From NCBI RefSeq assembly GCF_947497275.1, contig NZ_CANMFS010000002.1:62001-126000 (forward strand): 64,000 bases of DNA. The letters run 5' to 3'. Of this stretch, positions 1 to 8,536 are shown in pieces. Below the pieces are notes generated by a model, which saw only the letters and a program-made list of their open reading frames with translations, made no database searches and had not been told where the DNA came from. Origin of the DNA: an uncultured Sulfitobacter sp. (lineage in GTDB: Bacteria > Pseudomonadota > Alphaproteobacteria > Rhodobacterales > Rhodobacteraceae). The translations under genes and the position numbers were made by a program. Within the stretch, counting starts at the first letter, position 1. Every line of letters begins with the position of its first letter.

Positions 1-1170
1 AGGCGGACGGATCAGCGTCCGCTCCACGATCCCCGGCACGCCCTTTTTCTGGAGCATCGAAGTCACCGCCTCGCCCACGCCCACTTCGCGAATGGCCTCT
101 TCCGTATCGAACGCCGGATTTTCGCGGTAGGTTTGCGCCGCCATGCGCAGCTCTTTGCGGTCCTTGGCAGTAAAGGCACGCAAGGCGTGCTGTACGCGAT
201 TGCCCATCTGACCCAGAATATCTTCGGGAATATCCGCCGGGTTCTGGGTGATGAAGTACACCCCAACCCCCTTGGAGCGGATCAGGCGCGCCACCTGTTC
301 GACCTTGTCGACCAGCGCCTTCGGCGCGTCATCGAACAGCAGATGCGCCTCGTCGAAGAAAAAGACCAGCTTTGGCTTGTCCGGGTCGCCCACTTCGGGC
401 AGTTCCTCGAACAACTCCGACAAGAGCCACAGCAGGAAGGTCGCATAAATCTTTGGCGCGCCCATCAACTGATCGGACGCCAGGATGTTTATCATCCCGC
501 GCCCGTCCGCATCGCAGCGCATGAGGTCGGCCAGCGCCAATGCCGGTTCGCCGAAAAGCCGTGCGCCACCCTGGTTTTCAAGAACCAGCAAACGCCGCTG
601 AATGGCCCCCACCGAGGCAGGCGAGACATTACCGTAGCGCAGCGAAAGATCGCGCGCGTTCTCGCCGATCCAGACCAGCAACGCCTGCAGATCCTTGAGA
701 TCCAGCAGCGGCAGGCCGTCCTCGTCCGCGAGGCGGAACGCGATGTTCAGGATGCCTTCCTGCGCCTCCGACAACTCCAGAAGCTGTGACAACAGCAGCG
801 GCCCCATTTCCGAAACCGTTGTGCGCACCGGATGCCCCTGACGCCCGAAAAGGTCCCAGAAGGCGACCGGGAAAGCGTCATAGATATAATCTGAGAATCC
901 GATCTTTTCCGCTCTGGTCGTGAACGCGTCGTGCAGCTTGTGCGCCGGGTCGCCCGCCATCGCAAGCCCGCTGAGATCGCCTTTGACGTCTGATAGGAAG
1001 ACCGGGACACCGGCGTTCGAAAAACTCTCCGCAAGGATTTGCAGGGTCACGGTCTTGCCGGTCCCGGTCGCACCGGCAATCAGCCCATGCCGGTTGGCGT
1101 ATTTCAACGCGAGGTACTGCGGCGTGCCATGCGCCGGGCCACCGCCCCCTATAAAAATATCCGAGCTCAT
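1..1170 (-). CDS. HerA-like DUF853 (YjgR-type) ATPase, 3' end cut by window edge
   Basis: The frame is open from the ATG at 1170 to the window edge, so the C-terminus is missing. The N-terminus has a Walker A motif (GATGTGKT, residues 33-40), and a Walker B-like stretch ([12 protein letters not shown]) follows further on. A later segment reads [25 protein letters not shown], written here as two parts: [12 protein letters not shown] and [13 protein letters not shown]. These match the HerA/FtsK-like ATPase family DUF853 (YjgR), a cytoplasmic P-loop ATPase of unknown substrate. The start follows an AGGGGAG ribosome site. It is transcribed away from the candidate RNAs at 1319-1497. Family assignment is strong; the biological role is not known. 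Confidence 0.85.
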   Translation of the reverse strand, partial: MSSDIFIGGGGPAHGTPQYLALKYANRHGLIAGATGTGKTVTLQILAESFSNAGVPVFLSDVKGDLSGLAMAGDPAHKLHDAFTTRAEKIGFSDYIYDAFPVAFWDLFGRQGHPVRTTVSEMGPLLLSQLLELSEAQEGILNIAFRLADEDGLPLLDLKDLQALLVWIGENARDLSLRYGNVSPASVGAIQRRLLVLENQGGARLFGEPALALADLMRCDADGRGMINILASDQLMGAPKIYATFLLWLLSELFEELPEVGDPDKPKLVFFFDEAHLLFDDAPKALVDKVEQVARLIRSKGVGVYFITQNPADIPEDILGQMGNRVQHALRAFTAKDRKELRMAAQTYRENPAFDTEEAIREVGVGEAVTSMLQKKGVPGIVERTLIRPP

Positions 1171-1318
1171 AATTTCTGTCTCCCCTGCCGTTCGTTTCCT
1201 TGCGGGGTCAGACCGCTCAGTTCCGGCTGAGCATACAAACTTAACCTTTTCGCACCATAGTGAATTTGCCTCCGGTGCATATGTCCTTGCACGGGGGGCA
1301 ATTCCTCCCTGTCAGACT

Positions 1319-1346
1319 GGCCGTGCCTTCGGGTACGGCCTTTTTT
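1319..1346 (+). terminator. Orphan intrinsic terminator
   Basis: A 9-bp stem (1319-1327 with 1332-1340, one G-U pair) is closed by a TTCG tetraloop and followed by six T. It points along the plus strand, but no plus-strand gene ends upstream: the only neighbour is the divergent ATPase gene starting at 1170. It may end a short untranslated RNA. Just upstream, 1291-1310 can fold with CCTCCC at the edge of the hairpin. Confidence 0.6.
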
Positions 1347-1390
1347 GATCAAACGGTTGGAATTCTTATGTTAAGGATCGAAGTTTGCAG

Positions 1391-1419
1391 TTGACCGATC
1401 ATAGACCGGCGCATAGTCT
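1391..1419 (+). promoter_or_regulatory. Candidate sigma-70 promoter of a small RNA
   Basis: TTGACC at 1391-1396 and TAGTCT at 1414-1419 are separated by exactly 17 bp. The predicted start is near 1426. A hairpin and a strong terminator follow within 75 bases, with no ribosome site or reading frame between them. Confidence 0.45.
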
Positions 1420-1425
1420 ATCGGC

Positions 1426-1497
1426 ATAAGTCGGCCCAGTCCGACAGGGAGTTACAAGCAAGTCCAAGAAGAAGGTGCTCTGCGCCTTCTTTTTTTT
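1426..1497 (+). ncRNA. Candidate small RNA of about 70 nt
   Basis: The stretch starts about 7 bases after a good -10 box. It has a small hairpin (GTCGG 1430-1434 with CCGAC 1441-1445) and ends in a 10-bp terminator stem (1469-1478 with 1482-1491, one G-U pair) running into T at 1490-1497. No open frame with a ribosome site lies inside. It sits about 140 bases before the IalB gene, so it could instead be an attenuated leader of that gene, but the terminator and a separate gap argue for a free RNA. I cannot place it in a known RNA family. Confidence 0.45.
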
Positions 1498-1640
1498 GCG
1501 TTGTTTAGAGGCAAGCAGAGGCGACGTGGTCCCGATCAGCAGAAAAGCGCCCCGCCCAGCCGAATTGCGCGCGTAATGGTCCTGACAATCACCGCGTGGA
1601 ATGGTAGAGCAAGGCAAACGCAATCAAACATGGAATTCTC

Positions 1641-2327
1641 ATGACCAAGTTTCTGACAGCCCTGCCGTTGTGCACAGCCCTTCTGGCGCTGATGCCTGCC
1701 GTGGTTGGCGCCCAAACCGCGACCACAACCGAACCTGCCGAACAGAGTACCGCGCCCGAACAGAGTACCACGCCCGAGCAGAGTTCTACGTCTGAACAAA
1801 GTAACACGTCGGAGCAGAGTTCTTCCGTTCAGGAAGGCTTGAGCCTTGGCGAAGATGCGGACAAGGACCCGAGCATTGGCCAGCCCTACGCGAAGGAAGT
1901 GATTGGCGCATGGGAATTGCGCTGTATCAAGCTCGAAGAAGGCGAAGAGCCGTGCCAGATGTACCAGTTGATGGATGATGGCCAAGGGGCGCCCGTCGCC
2001 GAGGTGTCGCTTTTCCGGCTCCCTGCGGGAGGCAAGGCGATTGCCGGCGCGACCATAATCGTGCCCCTTGAAACAGCCCTGCCCCAGCAGCTGACCATTT
2101 CCATCGATGGTGGCAAGGCACGGCGCTATCCCTACGCATTCTGCAATCCTGTCGGCTGTTATGTCCGGCTAGGCCTCACCGAAGGGGACATCACAGCTTT
2201 CAAACGCGGCAACGAAGCCAAGCTAACCATCGTTCCCGCGCTGGCTCCCGATCAAACGGTCGAACTGACCCTGTCGCTTGAAGGCTTCACGGCGTCCTAC
2301 GACAAGGCATCGGTGCTCGAACAATAA
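1641..2327 (+). CDS. Invasion-associated locus B (IalB) family protein, exported
   Basis: 228 residues. A signal peptide (about residues 1-24, ending VVGAQ) leads into a Gln/Ser/Thr/Glu repeat linker (about 34-62), then the IalB domain (about 75-220). Within the domain are the typical IGAWELRC start, paired cysteines (RCIKLEEGEEPC and FCNPVGCYVRL) and the central hydrophobic strands. IalB proteins are periplasmic or surface proteins first linked to erythrocyte invasion in Bartonella; in marine relatives the role is unknown. The ribosome site is only GGAA. A strong terminator follows at 2358. The low-complexity linker suggests a flexible spacer between membrane or signal region and domain. Confidence 0.85.
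   Translation: MTKFLTALPLCTALLALMPAVVGAQTATTTEPAEQSTAPEQSTTPEQSSTSEQSNTSEQSSSVQEGLSLGEDADKDPSIGQPYAKEVIGAWELRCIKLEEGEEPCQMYQLMDDGQGAPVAEVSLFRLPAGGKAIAGATIIVPLETALPQQLTISIDGGKARRYPYAFCNPVGCYVRLGLTEGDITAFKRGNEAKLTIVPALAPDQTVELTLSLEGFTASYDKASVLEQ
1740..1826 (+). repeat. 18-bp coding tandem repeat (EQSxTx units)
   Basis: Nearly five tandem 18-bp units encode EQSTAP, EQSTTP, EQSSTS, EQSNTS and EQSSS. The first two units are closest at DNA level (gaacagagtacc shared), and later units have drifted. The repeat lies in the linker of the IalB protein, and its period is a multiple of three, so changes in copy number would keep the reading frame. Confidence 0.8.
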
Positions 2328-2357
2328 CAGCGACCTTCCTCCATGATGAAGTCGCAA

Positions 2358-2388
2358 AGCCGCCCTCCTTCCGGAGAGGCGGCTTTTT
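2358..2388 (+). terminator. Intrinsic terminator after the IalB gene
   Basis: GCCGCC-CTCC (2359-2368) pairs with GGAG-A-GGCGGC (2373-2383), with one bulged base and a TTCC loop, followed by TTTTT. The A-run on the left arm means it may also serve the minus-strand ketosynthase gene that ends at 2415. Confidence 0.85.
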
Positions 2389-2414
2389 CGTGTCTGATGC
2401 GTTGGATGGGAAAG

Positions 2415-3623
2415 TCAGATCCGCCGCAGGGCGATGACCGCATTCATACCGCCGAACGCAAAGGCATTGCTGATCGCCACATCAACGTTGGCATCGCGCG
2501 CCGTGTTCGGGACCACGTCGAGCGCACATTCGGGATCAGGCTCTTCATAGTTGATGGTCGGTGCGATGACGCCGTCACGCAGTGCCATGATACAGGCAAG
2601 CATCTCGACCGCGCCCGTTCCACCGATCAGATGGCCGTGCATGGATTTGGTTGAGCTGATCATAAGCCGGTCCGCATGTGGACCGAACACATCTGCTACG
2701 GCGGCGCATTCGGTCTTGTCATTGGCCGCCGTCCCCGTCCCATGAGCGTTGATATAGCCGACCTCATCCGCGTTGATCCGCGCATCTGCGAGCGCACCGG
2801 CCATCGCGCGCGCGGCTCCGTTCTTTGACGGCATCACGATATCAGCCGCGTCCGATGACATGGCGAACCCGGCGATTTCGCACAGGATTTCCGCGCCCCG
2901 CGCGTGCGCATGGTCGTAGTCCTCGAAGACGAATATGCCGGCCCCCTCGCCCTGTACCATGCCGTTGCGGTTGGCGGAAAACGGACGACAGGCGTCTTTC
3001 GACATCACGCGAAGCCCCTCCCACGCCTTTACTCCGCCGAAGCACAGCATCGATTCAGACCCGCCTGTCACCATCGCGGGCGCCATCCCCGATCGGACCA
3101 TCGCAAAGGCCTGCGCCATCGCGTGGTTGGAGGACGCGCAAGCGGTAGAGACGGTGAAAGATGGCCCCTTGAGATTCCATTCCATGCTCACATGACTGGC
3201 TGCTGCATTGTTCATCAGTTTGGGAACGACAAAGGGGTGAACGCGGTTCTTGCCCTCTTCGTAGACAGCGCGGTAATTGTCATCCCAGGTGCTGACACCC
3301 CCCCCCGCCGTGCCAAGCACGACGCCCGAGCGCGCAGCGGTGTCGCCGGAGAACACCAGACCCGACTGCTCGATCGCTTCGCGCGCCGCGGCCAGCGTGA
3401 ACTGCGTGAACCGGTCGTACAGAGATATCTGCTGGCGATTATAGCGCCCCTCCGCTTCGAACCCGCGCACTTGGCCGCCGATCTGAATCGACAACCGCTC
3501 CACATCACGGAATTCCAGCGGTCCGATGCCGCACACCCCCTCGCGCATGGCCGCGAGCGTTGCCGGAACGGAATGCCCCAGCGCGTTGATCGTTCCTGCC
3601 CCGGTGATGACAACCCGTTTCAC
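2415..3623 (-). CDS. Beta-ketoacyl-ACP synthase (FabF/KAS II-like)
   Basis: 402 residues, full family length. The catalytic triad is visible: Cys162 (STACASS), His294 (NAHGTGT) and His331 (MHGHLIGGTG). KAS enzymes condense malonyl-ACP with acyl-ACP to lengthen acyl chains. The gene lies 5 bp after a dedicated acyl carrier protein gene and in line with an LpxD-type acyltransferase. This suggests a special envelope acyl chain, not the housekeeping fatty acid synthase. It could instead be a housekeeping fabF paralogue; the housekeeping copy normally sits with acpP, fabG and fabD, none of which is here. Confidence 0.9.
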   Translation of the reverse strand: MKRVVITGAGTINALGHSVPATLAAMREGVCGIGPLEFRDVERLSIQIGGQVRGFEAEGRYNRQQISLYDRFTQFTLAAAREAIEQSGLVFSGDTAARSGVVLGTAGGGVSTWDDNYRAVYEEGKNRVHPFVVPKLMNNAAASHVSMEWNLKGPSFTVSTACASSNHAMAQAFAMVRSGMAPAMVTGGSESMLCFGGVKAWEGLRVMSKDACRPFSANRNGMVQGEGAGIFVFEDYDHAHARGAEILCEIAGFAMSSDAADIVMPSKNGAARAMAGALADARINADEVGYINAHGTGTAANDKTECAAVADVFGPHADRLMISSTKSMHGHLIGGTGAVEMLACIMALRDGVIAPTINYEEPDPECALDVVPNTARDANVDVAISNAFAFGGMNAVIALRRI

Positions 3624-3628
3624 GCGGA

Positions 3629-3886
3629 CTAGTCCTGCTCGGCCTTCAACCGTTCGACGCCCGCAACGATGCTGGCTACCGTGCTGATGTCGAAATCAGA
3701 CGCGTCGGGCTGGTTCGCGTTGAACGGGACAGTTACGTCAAACGCTTCCTCGATGGCGAATATGCTTTCGACGATGCCCATGCTGTCGATCCCCAAATCT
3801 TCGAGCGTGCAGTTCATCGTCACATCCTGAGGATCCAGAACGGCCTGCTCGGCAATAATTGCGATAACCTGCTCTTTGATGCTCAT
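3629..3886 (-). CDS. Acyl carrier protein (dedicated paralogue)
   Basis: 85 residues with the phosphopantetheine attachment site LGIDSMGIVE (Ser35), four-helix ACP pattern and acidic composition. The ATG at 3886 is chosen because GGAGGGG lies directly upstream; a longer frame from 3925 would add 13 residues overlapping lpxD and lacks such a site. The usual DSL motif is DSM here, which sets it apart from housekeeping AcpP. It probably carries the acyl chain made by the adjacent ketosynthase and hands it to the adjacent LpxD-type transferase; that partnership is inferred from position. Confidence 0.9.
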   Translation of the reverse strand: MSIKEQVIAIIAEQAVLDPQDVTMNCTLEDLGIDSMGIVESIFAIEEAFDVTVPFNANQPDASDFDISTVASIVAGVERLKAEQD

Positions 3887-3917
3887 GGTGCGGTCCCCTC
3901 CCGGTATGGGATGTGAT

Positions 3918-5024
3918 TTAGGCATCCTTGTCGCTCTTGAAAACAGCCTTTTTCAGGGCCGCGACGTCGCGCAGCATGCGCGGCAGCCTGCGCAAGGCCT
4001 TATAGCTATCCACTTGCGCATCCATGCGCGTCGCCGGGTAGCCCAGCATCGTGCGTCCCGCAGGAACATTCGACATCAGCTTGGTGCCGCCGCCCGCGAT
4101 GACGCCGTCGCCGACCACAATATTGTCGCTGACCCCGCACTGGCCGGCCAACACCACGTTGTTCCCGATGACTGCGGATCCCGCGATCCCGACCTGTCCA
4201 CAGATCAGACAATCGCGCCCGACGATGACGTTATGCCCCAGATGCACCAGATTATCGAGCTTGCTGCGGTCCCCGATCATGGTGTCACGAATGGTACCGC
4301 AGTCGACCGTCGCGTTCATTCCGATCTCGACGTCGTCGCCGATGCGTACCGACCCCAACGAATGGATCCGGGTCCAGGTTTGTGCCGATGCCTCGCCCTG
4401 ATCGCCAAGCGTCTTGCGCACGTTTTCGACGCCGCTCGGTTCGGCCGTGACGAAAGAGAATCCATCACCCCCGATACGCGCGCCGGGCTGGGCGATGAAC
4501 CGGGCACCGATGTGCACCCGCGCCCCGATGCTGACGGCCTCGCGCAAGTAGCCGTCCGGCCCAAGCTCGGCATTCCAACCGATGAAGCACTGTGGCCCGA
4601 TCACGCTGCCGTCGCCGATACGGGCACCCGCAGCGATGACAGACATCGGGCCGACGCTGACATTCTCGCCCAGATGGGCGTCGGGGTCTACGAATGCGGA
4701 AGGATGAACACCGCCTGCAAAACTCTGGCCTCCGAAGCCTTGCCCTTTGTCCAACGTCCGGGTAAGCGCTGCCATCGCATAGCGCGGACGCGGGGCGACA
4801 ATGGCTGCCCGAAGGCCCATCGCCTGCCAGTCAGCACCTTCCCAGACCATTGCAACCCGGGCGCGCCCTTCGCCAAGCCGCTCGGCATAGGCGGGGGCCA
4901 TTGCCAGCGCAAGATCGTCCGGCCCCGCATCCGCCGGTTCGCTGGCACGCTCGATCACGATCGTTGTATCGCCGAAAGCTTCCGCTCCCAGCGCCGCTGC
5001 GATCTGTGATACGGTATGGGTCAT
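3918..5024 (-). CDS. lpxD: UDP-3-O-acylglucosamine N-acyltransferase (LpxD)
   Basis: 368 residues, slightly longer than typical LpxD (about 340). A short N-terminal uridine-binding domain (about 1-100) is followed by a left-handed parallel beta-helix of hexapeptide repeats (about 105-320; VHPSAFVDPDAHLGENVSVG onward, with IGDGSVIG and IGDDVEIG units). The expected catalytic His lies in LVHLGHNVIVG. LpxD adds the amide-linked 3-hydroxyacyl chain to lipid A precursor in the cytoplasm. The gene is not beside lpxA, lpxB or fabZ, but heads an ACP/KAS pair and follows an L,D-transpeptidase gene. It may be the only lpxD or a paralogue with another acceptor. Confidence 0.88.
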   Translation of the reverse strand: MTHTVSQIAAALGAEAFGDTTIVIERASEPADAGPDDLALAMAPAYAERLGEGRARVAMVWEGADWQAMGLRAAIVAPRPRYAMAALTRTLDKGQGFGGQSFAGGVHPSAFVDPDAHLGENVSVGPMSVIAAGARIGDGSVIGPQCFIGWNAELGPDGYLREAVSIGARVHIGARFIAQPGARIGGDGFSFVTAEPSGVENVRKTLGDQGEASAQTWTRIHSLGSVRIGDDVEIGMNATVDCGTIRDTMIGDRSKLDNLVHLGHNVIVGRDCLICGQVGIAGSAVIGNNVVLAGQCGVSDNIVVGDGVIAGGGTKLMSNVPAGRTMLGYPATRMDAQVDSYKALRRLPRMLRDVAALKKAVFKSDKDA

Positions 5025-5057
5025 GTGGCGCGTCCTTTTTATGGCTCGCGCGCAGAT

Positions 5058-6674
5058 TTACCCCTGAACACCGCTCAGGACCACCCCTGCCTTTTGCAGG
5101 GCGTCCCAAATCCGCGCATCACGTCCGTAGATGTCCCGGCGAAAGTTCAGATTGCCGCGCGCATCTGTATAGGCGGTGCGGTAGATGATGTGCACCGGCA
5201 CTTCGGTGGCAAGATTCACCCGGCTCTCGCGCCCTGTGCGCAACCTCGATTTAAAGAACCCTTCGGGATCGGCCTCCTGTTTGGAAAGCAGCGCGTATGC
5301 GAAATCGAACGGATCGTTGAGGCGTACACAACCGTGGCTGAACGCGCGTACTTCACGGTTGAACAGGGATTTCGCAGGCGTATCATGAAGATAGATGTTG
5401 TACTTGTTCGGGAACATGAACTTTACGAGCCCCAGCGCATTGGATTTGCTGGGCGGCTGGCGCATCGAATAGGGGAACGTGCGAGCCGAATAGCGCGAAA
5501 AGTTTGCCGATGACCGCCGTACGGTCCGACCGCTGCGGTCTACAACATCAATATGACGCACGGCGTTCGGATTTGCGCGCAACGCAGGCAGGTATTCGTT
5601 CACAACGATCGAGCGCGGAACGTACCAGCTTGGGTTGATAACCATGTGACTCATCATATCCGAAAACTCCGGCGTCGGCCGGTCCTCGCGGGCAGCGCCG
5701 ACAACCGAGCGGGTTTCGAACGTCACGCGGCCATTGTCCACGATCTTGGCCGTGAAATCCGGAATATTGACGAGGATATGCCGCTCGCCGCGCTCGTGGT
5801 TCAGCCAGCGTTCGCGTTCCATGGCGACCAGGATGGATTTGAGGCGCGCCTCGATACCCTCGTTGATTTGCTTGATCGTTCCCTCACCCGCAACGCCGTC
5901 CTGTTCCAGACCATGCGCCTGTTGGAACGCGACAACCGCAGCGGTGAGTTGCGCGTCGTAGCCGCGCGCGTTGGATCTTTTGAGATAGCCCATACGCATC
6001 AACCGGTCGCGCAGATTGACGACCGCCGGTCCGGTCTCTCCCGGCTTGACCGAAGATGCCGTGACGACCGGCCCCCAACCCCCGCGGCTCAGTTGTTCCT
6101 GCAACAGGAATTTCTGCTTCATCAAGGCGCTGTATTCGATCGTGCGCGGCGCAAGGCTGCGCAGATAGCCCGCAGGCCGCCCCGCGACCAGCCCACGCAA
6201 AAGCTCGGAGCGATCAGTATAGCGCACCTCCCGCTTGATCGCGCTGACCGTCCTGGAAGGAATCAGGGCGCCGCTTTGCAGATCGCGGGCGTATTGGAGG
6301 TACATGCGAGTCATTTCTACTTCGATCCGCCCCAGATCGCGCGGCGTGCGCGCGGCTGCCATCTGTCGCTCCAGCTTGTCGGCATCGTAGCGAGCGACAG
6401 GCAGCCCGTGGTCATCGGCGCGACGCAACGCGTCCAGAAGCGCCGCCCGTCGCGCCCGGTGCACGTCCTCGTCTCCTGTCCATATCCCTTCGAAATCCTG
6501 TTGGCGGTAGAATTTGGCGATGTCGCCGTCGCGCGCGCCGGTTTCCGCCACCGCTTGCTTGAACGCTGTGACCTGCGCGACACCGGCGTGCGGCAGGGCG
6601 ATCCCCCCCGCCCCGAGCACAAGAGCAAAGAGCGCAGCTTTGGTTGTGCGGCCCGCAAATCCCGTTAATTCCAT
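5058..6674 (-). CDS. Murein L,D-transpeptidase (YcbB/LdtD-like)
   Basis: 538 residues. There is a signal peptide (about 1-33), a scaffold region with a peptidoglycan-binding helix bundle (GPAVVNLRDRLMRMGYL about 215-275) and a C-terminal YkuD domain with the catalytic SHGCVRLNDP (Cys449). Such enzymes form 3-3 (meso-Dap to meso-Dap) cross-links in the periplasm, as E. coli YcbB does. The start at 6674 has an AAGGA site 8-9 bases upstream. It is transcribed in line with lpxD (33-bp gap) and divergently from the DUF882 peptidase at 7018, so the locus joins lipid and cell-wall steps. Confidence 0.92.
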   Translation of the reverse strand: MELTGFAGRTTKAALFALVLGAGGIALPHAGVAQVTAFKQAVAETGARDGDIAKFYRQQDFEGIWTGDEDVHRARRAALLDALRRADDHGLPVARYDADKLERQMAAARTPRDLGRIEVEMTRMYLQYARDLQSGALIPSRTVSAIKREVRYTDRSELLRGLVAGRPAGYLRSLAPRTIEYSALMKQKFLLQEQLSRGGWGPVVTASSVKPGETGPAVVNLRDRLMRMGYLKRSNARGYDAQLTAAVVAFQQAHGLEQDGVAGEGTIKQINEGIEARLKSILVAMERERWLNHERGERHILVNIPDFTAKIVDNGRVTFETRSVVGAAREDRPTPEFSDMMSHMVINPSWYVPRSIVVNEYLPALRANPNAVRHIDVVDRSGRTVRRSSANFSRYSARTFPYSMRQPPSKSNALGLVKFMFPNKYNIYLHDTPAKSLFNREVRAFSHGCVRLNDPFDFAYALLSKQEADPEGFFKSRLRTGRESRVNLATEVPVHIIYRTAYTDARGNLNFRRDIYGRDARIWDALQKAGVVLSGVQG

Positions 6675-7017
6675 CGAAAAATCCTTTAAATCGCAACCAG
6701 TCCCTGTTTCCCAGACTATTCAAGAGGGTGTCCAGCCAAGTCCAATCACAAAAATGTCTATCCTGCCAATTTGCCGCCAACCGATGCGGAATGGCACCGT
6801 TTGCCGGGTCTGGTCCGGCACTATCGCAGATGCGCAAAAAATTGCCGAAAATGATCTCTATTCGGAACCTTTCCGATTCATCTCTTGGTTCACCATATTC
6901 GCTATGCAATAGATGAGAGGCATCTGGGGAGATGATAATAGCGCACATGTAACATCATGGGCACATTGGCAGTCTAATCAGGTACGCCTCAATCGGGCAG
7001 AAAACGGGACAGGACAC
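6675..7017. other. Divergent intergenic region, no gene seen
   Basis: 343 bases between the divergent L,D-transpeptidase and DUF882 genes. It is more AT-rich than its surroundings, particularly 6830-6960. Short open frames on both strands lack ribosome sites and homology. It presumably holds both promoters; I could not pick a convincing -35/-10 pair. Confidence 0.6.
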
Positions 7018-7587
7018 ATGACAGGCACACACACAACGGGCATGACCCGGCGTGCGCTCTTGGGCGCATTCGCGGCAACGGCAGTCACAGCAGCACCGAC
7101 ATTCGCCAACGCGGCAGGTTTCCTGCGCGGGGCGGGCGATATTCGGCGGCTCAAGATGTATTCCGGCCGCACCGGTGAGCGGATCGATATGATCTACTGG
7201 ATCGAGGGAAAATACATTCCCGACGCCGTGACCGAAATCAACTATTTCATGCGTGACTGGCGTACGGATGACGCGTTCAAGATGGACCTGCGCAATTTCG
7301 ACATCATGGCAGCCGCGCATAATTTGCTGAACGTCAACGAACCCTACATGCTGTTGTCCGGCTATCGCAGCCCGAAAACCAACGCGATGTTGCGGTCGCG
7401 GTCGCGCGGCGTTGCAAAGAACTCCCTTCACATGCGCGGTCAGGCCGCCGACCTGCGGCTTGGATCACGCTCCGTCAGTCAGATAGCGAAAGCAGCGTCC
7501 GTATGCCGTGGCGGCGGAGTCGGGCGGTATTCCGGCTCCAATTTCGTGCATATGGATTGCGGAACCGTACGCAGCTGGGGCGGCTGA
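7018..7587 (+). CDS. DUF882 / YcbK-like peptidase M15 family protein, Tat-exported
   Basis: 189 residues. The start at 7018 follows GGACAGGA; a longer frame from 6913 has no support. Residues 10-33 hold a twin-arginine signal (TRRALLGAF then a hydrophobic stretch ending FANA). The M15_2-type core shows SGYRSPKTNAML, SLHMRGQAADLR and FVHMDCG, with the His/Asp zinc ligands of VanX/DD-carboxypeptidase folds. It likely trims peptidoglycan in the periplasm, in keeping with the divergent L,D-transpeptidase. Substrate and bond cleaved cannot be read from sequence. A terminator follows. Confidence 0.88.
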   Translation: MTGTHTTGMTRRALLGAFAATAVTAAPTFANAAGFLRGAGDIRRLKMYSGRTGERIDMIYWIEGKYIPDAVTEINYFMRDWRTDDAFKMDLRNFDIMAAAHNLLNVNEPYMLLSGYRSPKTNAMLRSRSRGVAKNSLHMRGQAADLRLGSRSVSQIAKAASVCRGGGVGRYSGSNFVHMDCGTVRSWGG

Positions 7588-7611
7588 CCGACTTCGTGTG
7601 AGAACTGACAA

Positions 7612-7638
7612 CGAGGCGCCCTTGAGGGGCGCTTTTTT
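7612..7638 (+). terminator. Intrinsic terminator after DUF882 gene
   Basis: GGCGCCC and GGGGCGC form a stem around a TTGA loop and are followed by TTTTTT (7633-7638). Confidence 0.85.
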
Positions 7639-7809
7639 GTCTCCTCCGGATAGCCCTCCTTTTGACCGACGAACCTGCTGAGATTTCACAATCAGGCGTC
7701 CGGTAGTGCCGCCACAGCGTTTTGACGCTTCGACTCTGATCGTAAATCGACCCGATCGACCCAAAAGCGTACAACGTGCAGCCTGTCCCCCTTGCAGGAG
7801 GCGAACGGC

Positions 7810-8514
7810 ATGCAGCACGAAGTGATGGCAGAGGCGATCCGCAAATGTTTTATTTTCAGTGCTGCGGATCGGGAAAACATCGACCGAATCGCCGGGGCCA
7901 GCCGGATCGTGCGGTTCCATCGCGCCGAAATGCTGTTTGCGACGGGGGATGCGGCGGACGGTCTGCGGATTGTACTGTCGGGACTCGTGCGGATCTGGAT
8001 CGCCAATGAAGATGGTAAGGAACTGACCCTTTCCCTTCTCGAGCCGGGAGATCCTTTCGGCGAGATAGCGCTGTTGGATGGACTACCACGTACCGCGAGT
8101 GCGACCGGTATCGAAAGCGGGGAATGCCTGTTTCTGCCCAAAAGGGTCGTGGACGACCTGCTGGATAAGGACCCGACGTTCACCAGACACATCGTGCAGC
8201 TTTTGTGCGAAATCCTGCGGCGCAATAATGATGTGCTCGGCGGCTTTGCATTTCACGGTCTGGACGCACGCCTTGCGCGTGTGATTTTCGATCTGGCCAC
8301 GGCGCATGGCGTCACGAAAGCCGACAACGTGCACCTGATACGAAAGTTCTCGCAGACCGATCTGGGCCAAATGCTTGGTGTGACGCGCGAAGCGGTCAAC
8401 AAGCGACTAATGTCGATGGTCCATGACGGCCTGGTTCAGATGGCTGAAGGGCATATTGTCGTGACCGACATGGACGGGCTGCGCGAACGCGGCGCTGGCG
8501 CGACTGTTGCATGA
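7810..8514 (+). CDS. Crp/Fnr family transcriptional regulator
   Basis: 234 residues: a cyclic-nucleotide-binding type beta-barrel (about 10-125, with GDPFGEIALLDGLPRTASA), a dimerisation helix and a C-terminal winged helix (FSQTDLGQMLGVTREAVNKRL, written as FSQTDLGQMLG plus VTREAVNKRL). The start at 7810 is placed 8 bases after a perfect AGGAGG at 7796-7801; a TTG frame from 7792 overlaps that site. No N-terminal Fnr cysteine cluster is present, so oxygen sensing by a 4Fe-4S cluster is unlikely. The phosphate-binding cassette residues G-E-x-A-L-x-x-x-x-R-x-A are present (GEIALLDGLPRTA), so cAMP or a similar ligand is possible. Targets unknown. Confidence 0.88.
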   Translation: MQHEVMAEAIRKCFIFSAADRENIDRIAGASRIVRFHRAEMLFATGDAADGLRIVLSGLVRIWIANEDGKELTLSLLEPGDPFGEIALLDGLPRTASATGIESGECLFLPKRVVDDLLDKDPTFTRHIVQLLCEILRRNNDVLGGFAFHGLDARLARVIFDLATAHGVTKADNVHLIRKFSQTDLGQMLGVTREAVNKRLMSMVHDGLVQMAEGHIVVTDMDGLRERGAGATVA

Positions 8515-8536
8515 AACCTGCCGCGCGAAACACCGG

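Noticed and set aside
920-1348. Long plus-strand frames over the HerA-like ATPase gene and its upstream region
   Set aside because: They are antisense shadows of the ATPase gene in GC-rich sequence, with no homology or ribosome site.
3886-3925. Longer start for the acyl carrier protein at 3925
   Set aside because: It would overlap lpxD by 8 bases and lacks a ribosome site, while GGAGGGG lies just before the ATG at 3886.
7792-7809. TTG start for the Crp/Fnr regulator at 7792
   Set aside because: A perfect AGGAGG lies at 7796-7801, at the right distance from the ATG at 7810.
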